64,000 nt of DNA from Gadus chalcogrammus (Eukaryota > Chordata > Actinopteri > Gadiformes > Gadidae), in contig NC_079412.1 in the NCBI RefSeq assembly GCF_026213295.1, forward strand, positions 17,492,837 through 17,556,836, read 5' to 3'. The position numbers and the translations under genes are program-made. The notes under the pieces are model-generated. The model did no database searches and was not told where the DNA came from. It saw nothing but the letters and a program-made list of their open reading frames with translations. Of this stretch, positions 54,314 to 63,054 are shown piece by piece (the first letter of the stretch is position 1; each line of letters begins with the position of its first letter).

Positions 54314-55373
54314 ATGGAGGAGGAAACTCAGGAACTTAGAGAGCTGATTGCACAGTTAAAAGCAGATAATGAGCGGTTGCGACAGGGACAGGCTGGCTCA
54401 AGTGCTCTACCGTCTACCTCTTCAGCAGTACCTGCTGCCTCTCCTACTTCTGTTCCCTCTGTAGCAGAGAGACTAATTTTTGTGCCTAGAGATAGGAAGT
54501 GTACCATCTTTAGGGGAAGGACAGGCATAGGATTGAGTGAGTGGGTGGAGGAGGTGCAGGCGAGTGTGAGGGCTCGACATCTGTCCCGGTCTGACCAGGC
54601 GTTTTTTTTGTTCGACCACCTAGAGGGAGAGGCCAAGGAGGAGATAAAGTATCGCTCTGCCTCTGAGAGAGAGGACCCCGCTAGAATACTTGCCATTTTA
54701 GACGAGCTGTATGGGTGCTCAGAGTCGTATGTTGCAGTGCAGCAAGCTTTCTTTTCCAGAGGTCAACAAGAAGGAGAAACGCTTCAGGAGTTCTCCCTCG
54801 CGTTGATGAGCCTCATGGGGAAAGTGAAGCGGTGCGCCCCCGCTGACATGCCACACGCCGGGGCCCTTCTGAGAGATCAATTTGTTGAGCACATCTTGAA
54901 TAGTTCCTTGCGACGCGAGTTGAAGCAGTTGGTGCGTCGCCAAACCTGATAGCACCTTGCTTGAGGTGAGGGCCGAGGCGATTCGATGGGAGCGTGAGGG
55001 TTTGCCTGGTGGTGTGAGAGGTCGCAGCCACTCGGTCCCCTTAGTGTATGGTGTCCAGTATGGTGTTCATGGTGCCCCCCAGGCTATTGCCCCACCTACC
55101 GCGGTGTCTGAGATGAGCGAGATGAGGGAGATGTTGAAGCGTCAACAAGAGCAGCTTGATCAGCTTGTAGGAAGCATTGCTCAGCTACAGAACTCCAACC
55201 TGTACCGTCGTCCACCACGGCCTGGGCCTCTAATATGCAGGCGTTGTAACCAGCCGGGACACTATGCAAATGAGTGTGATGGCGAGCGCGTTCCCTCTCG
55301 TTCACAGTTTCCCTCACGACCCCCCTTGAATGCTGATCGACAATCTCGCCCTCATTCCATGTCGGAAAACTAG
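54314..55373 (+). pseudogene. Gypsy copy 1 gag (capsid/nucleocapsid), frameshifted
   Basis: The ATG at 54314 (ATCATGG context) starts an acidic, coiled N-terminus, MEEETQELRELIAQLKADNE. A Ser/Pro/Ala-rich linker and a capsid-like region follow (FRGRTGIGLSEWVEEVQ, then FFLFDHLEGEAKEEIKYRS). A 1-bp change at about 54945 throws the frame into a double stop; the intact sense resumes in the next frame as LLEVRAEAIRWEREG in copy 2 and its equivalent here. The C-terminal part carries a heptad segment MREMLKRQQEQLDQLVG and a CCHC zinc knuckle CRRCNQPGHYANEC (55236-55277), typical of nucleocapsid. Gag stops with TAG at 55371-55373. Confidence 0.9.
55364..55373 (+). promoter_or_regulatory. Degraded gag-pol frameshift site, copy 1
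   Basis: GGAAAAC followed at once by the gag stop TAG. In copy 2 the same place reads GGGAAAC, a canonical X-XXY-YYZ slippery heptamer. Here one G to A change spoils the pattern. The pol frame is -1 relative to gag and is open across the stop. Confidence 0.6.
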
Positions 55374-55798
55374 TGCCCATCGAACTGCAGAGCCACAGTT
55401 CGGGTGGGGCCGCCACTGGCTCTCAAGCTGTTTCACATAACATGGATGCGTCTGGATTGATTTCGTCTTGCCCCCATTTGGATGTCGATATGGGCGGCAT
55501 GAAGGTCCCTTGTCTGGTGGACACCGGCTCCATGGTGTCTACCATTTCTGAGAGCTTCTTTCGCCAACATCTTGAACCTTGGGGCCAGGAGCGCCTCCGT
55601 TCTTGTCATTGGTTGGAGCTCAGAGCTGCCAACGGTCTGACTATTCCTTACCTCGGATATTTGGAACTTGACGTGAAACTTTGTGGCAAATTGATGCCGC
55701 AATGCGGTGTTTTGGTGGTTAGGGACCCGCCTGGTGGCATGATACTCCAGTGGCGCAGCGTTATAGGCGCATTCCACCCTCAGAGTATGAGGTGGTGA
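55374..55798 (+). pseudogene. Gypsy copy 1 pol: aspartic protease region, truncated by deletion
   Basis: In the -1 frame relative to gag, the sequence reads the retropepsin motif CLVDTGSMVSTIS (about 55512-55550) and the downstream block LRAANGLTIPYLGYLELDV. At about 55744 (DPPGG) the sequence jumps to the RT leader (QRYRRIPPSEYEVV), skipping the linker of about 690 bp present in copy 2, and the reading frame changes. The protease active-site triad D-T-G is preserved, but the fused product would be out of frame. Confidence 0.85.
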
Positions 55799-56535
55799 AG
55801 GAACACATCAATCAACTGCTCTCATCTCAAGTAATTCGGGAGAGTAGCAGCCCCTACGCGTCCCCGATTGTGTTGGTACGGAAAAAGGGTGGCAAACTAC
55901 GCATGTGCGTTGATTACCGGCAGCTTAATCGTAAGACCCGCAGAGACGCCTTCCCTCTACCACGCATAGAAGAGTCTTTGGACGCATTGTCCGGTGCTTG
56001 CTGGTTTTCAACCCTGGACTTGACCAGTGGCTGTCACCAGGTGCCAGTCACTGAGACCGACCGGCCAAAGACCGCGTTTTGTACACCTTTCGGTTTATTT
56101 GAGTGGAACAGAATGCCTTTTGGGCTCTGTAATGCGCCCAGCACTTTCCAAAGGTTGATGCAACGCATCTTTGGTGACCAGCAGTGTCAGTCTTTATTGT
56201 TATATCTTGATGATATTGTTGTGTTCTCCTCCACTATTGAACAGCATCTGGAGCGACTCAAAGTGGTGCTGGAGCGGCTTCAATGCGAGGGGCTTAAAGC
56301 CAAGCTCAGCAAGTGCTCGTTCTTTCGTAAAGAGGTGCACTACTTGGGCCATGTGATATCGGCTGATGGTGTCTCCACAGATCCGGCCAAGATTGAAGTG
56401 GTTGCTAATTGGCCGTTTCCCGCTACTGCCTCGGAGCTTCGTTCTTTCCTTGGTTTCGCCAGTTATTACCGGCGGTTTGTGGAGGGATTTCCAGGTGTTG
56501 GACTGAAGAGTGTAACAAGAACTTTGAAACACTGA
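55750..56535 (+). pseudogene. Gypsy copy 1 pol: reverse transcriptase segment
   Basis: An open frame of about 260 codons covers the RT fingers and palm: SPIVLVRKKGGKLRMCVDYR, then FSTLDLTSG, KTAFCTPFGLFEWNRMPFGL, and the catalytic YLDDIVVFS box at 56203-56229. One core position reads SGCHQVPV where copy 2 has SGYNQVPV. The frame ends in a missense tail after YYRRFVEGFP (about 56490) because about 100 bp between RT and RNase H is deleted. Confidence 0.9.
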
Positions 56536-58742
56536 AAGCGAAGCTCACCACTGCGCCCGTGTTGGCTTATGCAGACTTCACCCTTCCATTCATTCTGGAG
56601 GTCGATGCAAGCTATGGTGGCTTGGGCGCAGTCCTCTCTCAGACTCAGGCGGGCAAGGTGAGGCCGATAGCCTATGCTAGCAGGGGCCTGCGACCTACAG
56701 AGAGGAACATGGCGAACTATAGCTCTATGAAACTCGAGTTCTTGGCCCTTAAGTGGGCCATGACAGAGAAGTTCAGAGAGTACTTGTTGGGAAATAGATG
56801 TGTTGTGTATACTGATAACAACCCCCTCAGTCATTTGTCTTCTGCTAAGCTGGCTGCTACTGAGCAGAGGTGGGCAGCCCAGCTAGCCTCTTTCGATTTC
56901 GAAATCAAGTATCGATCAGGGAAGAGCAACACCAATGCCGATGCTCTCTCTCGTCAGCACCTATCTGGTCCCCAGGATGTAGAGGCGATGCTTCCAGGGA
57001 CAGCCATACCGAAGGCTTTGCAGCAAGCGTTGGGTTTGGGAAAGGCAGAGGCCACCCAAGCTACCATCACAGCCATGCCACAGCTTACTCCGCCTGAACT
57101 TCGTCTCGCTCAACAGACTGACCCTGTGATACAGGAACTGTTGGTGTTTTGGAGGAGGAAGCAGCGTCCTAGTAGTGAGGAGCGGGCACAGCTCTCCCAA
57201 GCTACGCTAGTGTTGCTGCGGCAGTGGGATCGCCTGCTTGAGAGGGATGATGTCCTGTACCGAAAAGTGTTCCGACCTGATGGTGCTGAAGCCATGTACC
57301 AGCTGTTGTTACCCAATGTACTGAGAGACGAGGTCCTGACCCAAGTACACCAAGAGCATGGTCACCAGGGGGTGGAGCGAACACTAGCGCTTCTCCGGTC
57401 TCGATGCTACTGGCCTGCTATGTCCTCCGATGTAGCCCGTTGGTGTCAGCAATGTGAGAGGTGTCAAGTGGCCAAGGATGTTCACCCAAGGGTGCACGGA
57501 GTCATGGGACATCTCTTGGCTTCCCGCCCCAACGAAATCCTTGCCATCGACTACACTACTCTAGAGCCGGCCCAGAATGGTCTAGAGAGCGTTTTGGTCC
57601 TTACTGATGTTTTTAGTAAGTACACCATGGCTATCCCTACTCGGGACCAGCGCGCAACCACTGTAGCAAGGGTTTTGGTGTCAGAGTGGTTTTATAAGTT
57701 TGGTGTCCCCGCTCGTTTGCATTCTGACCAGGGCCGTAACTTCGAAAGCTCGCTCATTCAACAATTGTGTAACTTGTATGGTATCGTAAAATCACGTACT
57801 ACCCCGTACCACCCCGAAGGAAATGGTCAATGCGAGCGGTTTAACCGGACACTCCACAACCTGCTGCGTACTCTGCCAGTGTCTCGTAAAAGGGATTGGC
57901 ATACGTGTCTTCCTCACGTCCTTTATTGTTACAACACGACTCCCCACCAATCAACGGGAGAATCTCCCTTTGCCTTGATGTTCGGGCAGGAACCAAGGCT
58001 ACCACTCGATTTCTTGTTGGGTAGGGTCGAGAGCCCGGTCGGGGGGTCCATCCATGAGTGGGTGCAAGAGCATCAAGCCCGCTTGGAGGTGGCCTTTGAA
58101 GGCGCAAGGGAGCGCTTGAAACATGCTGCCGCTCGGCGAAGGCGAGTCCATGATCAGCATGTAATAGATTTGCCTTTGCAGGAAGGGCAGTTGGTGTACT
58201 TGCGCGACTTCAGGGCCAGGGGGCCCCAGAAGACCCGAGATCGGTGGAGCTCGATGAAGTATCGAGTGTTGAGGATGCCTAGAGAGGGTGGCTCAGTGTA
58301 TACTATTGCGCCAGTAGACGATGAGACAAAGGGCAGACAGGTCCACCGCACTATGCTGAAGGCGGTCGTAGGGGTGGACTCACCTCGTCCTGCCTCTTCC
58401 CACAACTCGTCACCCAGGGACGAACCATCTCCAGAAGAGGAGCCTCCATTTGAGTATGATTTGTTAGTCCTTGACCAACGACCTTTTGTGGCAAATTCTG
58501 CCATACCATCCGCCGGACCAATTATGTCCCAAGGGCCTTCATCAATTCCAAACCCGGGGGCATCCTCATGTTCTCCTTTGGTCACTTGCCCTGATTCCAG
58601 CAACATGGGTCCACGCCGGACCCCACGTCAAACGGCTGGTCAGCACCCGAATGTGAGTGCATCGTCTTCCGCGGCCTGCTGGAGAGGCGCAAGTGGCCAA
58701 CCCTTCTGCTTCTGTGTCCAACTCAGTGTCTGCCTTGTTTAG
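56510..58742 (+). CDS. Gypsy copy 1 pol: RNase H and integrase, long open frame
   Basis: Over 740 codons are open after the deletion point (the frame itself is open from 56409). RNase H residues appear in order: FILEVDASYGGLGAVLSQ, MKLEFLALKWAM, VVYTDNNPLSHL, SNTNADALSRQ. Integrase follows, with an HHCC zinc finger (HQEHGHQGV ... CQQCERC, about 57346-57470) and a complete catalytic triad: Asp at 57549, Asp at 57726, Glu at 57834, with 58 and 35 residues between them, the classical D,D35E spacing. The C-terminal part contains a GPY/F-like segment (RWSSMKYRVLRM, VHRTMLKAVV) and a Pro/Ser-rich tail. No chromodomain is visible. The domains look enzymatically complete but lie downstream of disabling lesions, so expression as Gag-Pol is unlikely. 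Confidence 0.88.
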
Positions 58743-58786
58743 ACCCTGGAGTTAGCTTGTTGTGTTGATCGTCGGGACGACGATCC

Positions 58787-58803
58787 AAGAAGGTGGGGTA
58801 GAA
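58787..58803 (+). promoter_or_regulatory. Polypurine tract, copy 1
   Basis: Purine-rich AAGAAGGTGGGGTAGAA directly before the TG that opens the LTR. This is the usual place for the plus-strand primer of LTR elements. The internal T residues are tolerated in many gypsy elements. Confidence 0.6.
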
Positions 58804-59158
58804 TGTAGCAGGATAGAGGTGCTATCCATGTTAGTCACGGTTAAGTACCACTAGTGGCCGTCATGATGTGGGCGGTATAAAAGCAGCCATCCTCCACCTG
58901 CCTCTTTCTTTTTGCGCTCCTGTCACTTGCGCGTCACTTCCGGGCCAAAAGGTAGTCTGGTCCGATAGGGCGACTATTTGTTGCTGCTTCAGGGTTTTCG
59001 TGCGAGCTATGGTGTAAGTTCTTGTAAGCAAGTTATTTTAAGTATTCTTTCGTGGCAATGTAGTTGATGCTGTCTGATGGCTAACGCTAGTGTGTTCTCA
59101 GGTAAACGCTGATGACGGCCGGAGTCCTCTCTCACTCCCTCCTCCTGTGTGAACGCGA
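58804..59158 (+). mobile_element. Gypsy copy 1 3' LTR (start clear, end uncertain)
   Basis: Begins TGTAGCAGGATAGAGGTGCT after the polypurine tract. It includes a small GGATAG/CTATCC inverted repeat and a TATA box at 58876. The right end cannot be set because the 5' LTR is missing and copy 2 has lost its own 3' end; the end given is simply where a GT microsatellite begins. The LTR could run further right through the 48-bp repeats. No AATAAA is visible in this span. Confidence 0.5.
58876..58883 (+). promoter_or_regulatory. LTR TATA box
   Basis: TATAAAAG in the context GGGCGGTATAAAAGCAGCC, 72 bp into the LTR. Transcription would be expected to start about 30 bp downstream, near 58908, at the U3/R border. 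Confidence 0.7.
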
Positions 59159-59182
59159 GTGTGTGTGTGTGTGTGTGTGTGT
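59159..59182. repeat. Short (GT)n microsatellite
   Basis: Twelve GT units inside or just beyond the gypsy 3' LTR. Confidence 0.9.
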
Positions 59183-59312
59183 ATGCCAGTGTTTGGTCGT
59201 AAACAGGTATGTGTTAGCATAGCAAACAACTGTAGCATTTCTGTTTTATGTAGCCACACTAACATCATGTTTGGTCGTAAACAGGACCAACTGCAATCAG
59301 CTCATTGGGGCT

Positions 59313-59503
59313 GCTGCTGCTTTGCCAGGCTGATCTTGCCTTCCCACGCTACTCTGCTTCGCTGCTGCTTTGCCAGGCTGATCTTGCCTTCCCACGCTAC
59401 TCTGCTTCGCTGCTGCTTTGCTAGGCTGATCTTGCCTTTCCACGCTACTCTGCTTCGCTGCTGCATTGCTGGCTGATATTGCCTTTCCACGCTACTCCGC
59501 TTC
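59313..59503. repeat. 48-bp minisatellite, four copies
   Basis: Units start at 59313, 59361, 59409 and 59457 (the last 47 bp), each opening GCTGCTGCTTTGC and ending CACGCTACTCTGCTTC. Copies 1 and 2 are identical and divergence increases rightwards. Because 48 is divisible by three, frames stay open across it. It may be part of the LTR, or flanking DNA. Confidence 0.92.
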
Positions 59504-59708
59504 ACTGCTGCTGCACGCCGTGTTGTTTACTTCACGTGCTTTGCTCCGGCTGGCACCTCGTGCCTACTGCCGCCTGTCGCTGCGGCGCACCCCCCCCGAG
59601 TAGTTCTACCAAGGGTGTTCATCCAGTGTGCCTTTTAACCGGTGTTTCCCCCCATCCGTGTGTGCATGAGTGTTGATGTGTGTTCTAATTATTTGAATGA
59701 TTTGTTTT

Positions 59709-59834
59709 CTTTTGGTTTGATTACTTATCTAGTTCTGCGTTTATCTCAACTATTTTGTGTGTATTGTTTTTCTTTTGGTTTGATTACTTATTTAGTTCTG
59801 CGTTTATCTCAACTATTTTGTGTGTATTGTTTGT
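59709..59834. repeat. 63-bp tandem duplication
   Basis: Two copies (59709 and 59772) of a unit starting CTTTTGGTTTGATTACTTAT and containing AGTTCTGCGTTTATCTCAAC. They differ at few bases, and a partial third start (TTGTTTTCTTTTGATTTACT) follows. Confidence 0.9.
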
Positions 59835-59932
59835 TTTCTTTTGATTTACTTATTAGGGGTCCAAGCCAACAGGTTGGATCCCTATTGTTTTTGTAAGGAT
59901 TTTTTTTATTATACTTCCGCCCTGGTCGGAAT
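59835..59932. other. Possible fragment of a dispersed fish repeat at the truncation point of gypsy copy 2
   Basis: Contains GGGTCCAAGCCAACAGGTTG, then GATCCCTATTG, which can fold into a short hairpin (GGGTCCAA against TTGGATCCC). TTTTTGTAAGGATTTTTTTTA and CTTCCGCC follow. From memory this resembles a dispersed teleost repeat family (ending ...TAAGGATTATTATT...CTTCCGCC), an association I could not check. It joins the integrase codons of copy 2 at about 59932/59933. Confidence 0.35.
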
Positions 59933-61267
59933 GTAACCGAGACGGGACACCAAATTTATAAAACCATTCTGATACAAGGACCTTGGCCACTGTGGTTGCA
60001 CGCTGATCCCGAGTAGGAACAGCTATGGTGTATTTACTAAAAACATCTGTCATTACCAAGACATTTTCGACACCATTCTGTGCAGGCTCAAGGGTAGTGT
60101 AGTCGATGGCAACGATTTCATTAGGACGCGATGCCAACAGATGGCCCATATAGCTGTTAGCTGTTGGGTGGACATCTTTGGCGACTTGACACCTCTCACA
60201 TGCCTGACACCATTGAGCCACATCAGAGGACATGCCTGGCCAATAGCACCGGGACCGCAGCAGCGCCAAAGTGCGCTCCACTCCCTGATGACCATGCTCC
60301 TGATGGACCTGGTTTAAAACTTCGCTGGTGAGAGCCTCGGGCAACAACAACTGAAAAGTGGGCTCCGCACCATCAGAGCGGAACACCTGGTGGTACAGGA
60401 CCCCGTCCCTCTCGACCAGGCGATCCCACTGACGGAGCAGAATCAGTGCAGACTGTGACAGTTGTGCCCGCTCCTCGTGGCTAGGACGCTGCTTTCTCTC
60501 AAAAAACGGCATAAACTCTAAAATCACCGGGTCAGCCTGCTGAAGGGTACAGATCTCAGGGGTGGTGTGCTGTGGCAGGGCTACAATGGTAGCTTGGATT
60601 ACCTCATCCTCTCTCAGTGCCAGGGCTTGTTGCAGAGGCTTGGGCATGGCAGTACCAGGGAGCATAGCCTCAATATCCTGAGGACCAGGTGGGCATTGGC
60701 GAGACAGCGCGTCGGCATTCTGGTTACTCCTCCCTGACCGATACTTAATGTCGAAGTCGAAGGACGCCAGCTGGGCTGCCCATCGCTGCTCAGCTGCACA
60801 CAGTTTAGCAGAAGTTAAATGACTCAAAGGGTTATTGTCTGTATAGACAATACACTTATGACCCAACAGGTACTCTCGAAACTTTTCAGTCATGGCCCAC
60901 TTAAGGGCCAGGAACTCAAGTTTCATGGAACTATAATTGGTCATGTTCCTTTCTGTTGGTCTCAAGCCGCGGCTAGCATAAGCTATCGGCCGCACCTTTC
61001 CTGCTTGTTCCTGTGAGAGCACTGCCCCCAAGCCACCATGGCTCGCATCCACCTCCAGGATAAAAGGGAGGGTAAAATCTGCATAGGCCAATACTGGTGC
61101 AGTAGTGAGCCTTGCCTTCAACGCTTTAAAACCTTGTTCACACTCGTCAGTCCACTGCTCGATGACACCATGTTTGGACTTCTTACCCGTCTTTGTGCTC
61201 CCAAACTCTGCCACAGCCTTATGCAGCGGGGCTGCCAACTTGGCAAAACCCTCTACAAAACCGCCGA
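59933..61267 (-). pseudogene. Gypsy copy 2 pol: RNase H and truncated integrase
   Basis: Resumes one frame away from the RT part at about 61263 (FVEGFAKLAAPLHKAV). It runs through the RNase H motifs (FILEVDASHGGLGAVLSQ, IVYTDNNPLSHL, NQNADALSRQ) and the integrase HHCC finger (HQEHGHQGV ... CQACERC). The core begins with VAIDYTTLEPAQ (first Asp) and reaches RLHSDQGG (second Asp), then breaks into unrelated sequence. The catalytic Glu and the C-terminal domain are missing, so the integrase cannot work. Confidence 0.9.
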
Positions 61268-63047
61268 TAGTAGCTGGCAAAGCCAAGAAAAGACCGCAGC
61301 TCAGAGACAGTCTTAGGCATTGGCCAATTAGCGACTGCCTCAACCTTGCCGGGCTCCGTGGAGACACCGTCTCTAGATATTACATGGCCCAAATAATGCA
61401 CCTCCTTCTGGAAGAAAGAGCATTTACTGAGCTTTGCCTTTAGGCCCTCATTTTTGAGTCGGTCCAGCACAACCCGCAACCGCTCCAGGTGTTGTTCCAC
61501 GGTCGATGAAAACACAACGATGTCATCAAGATACAACAGTAATGACTCGCATTGTTTGTCTCCAAAAATACGCTGCATGAGCCTCTGAAATGTGCCAGGA
61601 GCATTACAAAGACCAAAGGGCATGCGGTTCCATTCAAACAAACCAAACGGGGTGCAAAAGGCAGTTTTTGGCTTGTCTGCCTCAGTAACTGGCACTTGAT
61701 TGTAGCCACTGGTTAAGTCTAGGGTGGTAAACCAGCGGGCACCTGAAAGCGCATCAAGTGACTCCTCAATGCGAGGCAGCAGAAAGGCATCCTTCCTAGT
61801 CTTGCTATTGAGTTGCCTGTAGTCAACACACATACGCAGAGTGCCATCCTTTTTCCTCACCAACACAATTGGGGACGCATAGGGACTACTACTTTCCCTG
61901 ATTACCTGGGATGAGAGCAGCTGATTGATGTGTTCTTTCACGACCTCGTATTCCGATGGTGGTATACGCCTATAGCGCTGCCTTACAGGGGCATCATCAA
62001 CCACCGGGATGTCATGGGAGATCAGCCTGGTACAGCCCAGATCTCCATCATGGGCTGAGAAAACAGGGGCATACTGTCTCAGCAGAGACCTCACCTGGAG
62101 CTGTTCCTCTGCAGACAACGAGGACAGGTCTACATCCTCTGCCTGCTGCTGTACAGTAGGGGCAACTGTCTGAGATGACAACATGGCCACACAAGATGGC
62201 ACCTCACTGACACCTGGAGGAAGGCTCACGACATTTACTGCATCGAGTGTGCCAACGACAGTGCGAGCATACAACACAACGTCGGTCGAGCCTACATTGG
62301 TGACAGGTATGTATGCTGTTCCCCTGATCACTTGAACCAGGGCAGGGGAAGCAAGCAAACCAGCAGGCAACCCAGAGGCCGGGGGCTCAAACAACACTGT
62401 GGAACCAAGATACTTCTCAGCACATGTGGCTGCCACGATCTTCATGACCCCACCAGGAATACGCCAAGCCCCCTTACCTCTGACCTTTGCCCTTCCTGAA
62501 CTATCCGGAGGGGTCTGAGCATCCACATGTCGACACTGCTGCAGTGCCTGCACAACAGGGGATGGAGTCCCAGATACACAGGACTGAGCGAACAACTCCT
62601 CACCATACTGTCCAAAGAGCTCTTGGTAGCATTTGCGAATCACATTCATACCCAGAACACCAGGCACTTGAGCAGGCGTACCGCCAGGAGGGTCCTTTAC
62701 AACCAACACTCCACAATTTGGCATCAACTTTCCACAAAGTTGTACCTCAAGCTCTAAGTAGCCAATGTATGGTATAGCTAAACCATTAGCAGCTCGAAGC
62801 TGCAACCAGTGGCATGACTGGAGGCGCTCCTGACCCCAAAGCTCAAAATACTGATGAAAAAAGCTCTCCGACACACAGGACACCATAGACCCCGTATCCA
62901 CTAGACACGGAACCATCACTCCACCCATGCTCACATCGACATGAGGACAAGACGAGATCAGCTTAGGAACATTTAAAACACTAAAACCAGCTTGTGAGCC
63001 CATAGCCGCCCCACCCAAACTGTGGCTCTTCAGTTCAGTGGGCTCTA
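61219..63047 (-). CDS. Gypsy copy 2 pol: protease and reverse transcriptase
   Basis: About 600 codons are open in the -1 frame after the gag stop. Retropepsin: CLVDTGSMVSCVSESFF near the N-terminus (D-T-G triad), then LRAANGLAIPYIGYLELEV. A linker of about 230 residues includes GVLGMNVIRKCYQELF and a domain with VFEPPASGLPAGLL-like text. RT: QRYRRIPPSEYEVV, SPIVLVRKKDGTLRMCVDYR, FTTLDLTSGYNQVPV, RMPFGLCNAPGTFQRLMQ and YLDDIVVFS (Asp-Asp at 61522-61527). All RT core residues look intact. The frame ends prematurely after YYRRF because of one inserted T at about 61263, which separates it from RNase H. There is no separate pol ATG in this frame near the junction, which fits synthesis as Gag-Pol by frameshifting. 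Confidence 0.9.
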
Positions 63048-63054
63048 GTTTCCC
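63045..63054 (-). promoter_or_regulatory. -1 ribosomal frameshift site at the gag-pol junction, copy 2
   Basis: Minus strand reads TCG GGA AAC TAG in the gag frame: the heptamer G-GGA-AAC (63048-63054) is exactly in the X-XXY-YYZ register, immediately before the gag stop (63045-63047). Slipping back one base continues in the pol frame (L-E-P-T-E-L-K...). GAGCCCA, two bases after the heptamer plus C/TA, is perfectly complementary to TGGGCTC about 40 bases further on, a possible stimulatory stem. The same heptamer is used at gag-pro junctions of some retroviruses. Confidence 0.72.

Larger units (their letters stand above)
54177..58803 (+). mobile_element. Ty3/gypsy retrotransposon copy 1, internal region (5' LTR missing)
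   Basis: Domain order gag - protease - RT - RNase H - integrase marks a Ty3/gypsy (Metaviridae-type) element. The internal region starts abruptly at the satellite edge with only a 137-bp leader before the gag ATG. No 5' LTR is present between satellite and leader. It ends at a purine tract (AAGAAGGTGGGGTAGAA) directly before the 3' LTR. Compared with copy 2 in this window it carries a 1-bp gag frameshift, a deletion of about 690 bp between protease and RT, and one of about 100 bp between RT and RNase H. It is defective. Confidence 0.93.

Noticed and set aside
54328..58606. Antisense open frames within gypsy copy 1
   Set aside because: They mirror the codon structure of the sense gag/pol genes and show no independent motif.
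59159..59476. 105-codon open frame across the 48-bp repeats
   Set aside because: It is open only because a 48-bp repeat keeps the frame. It lies in LTR-like or flanking DNA with no domain.
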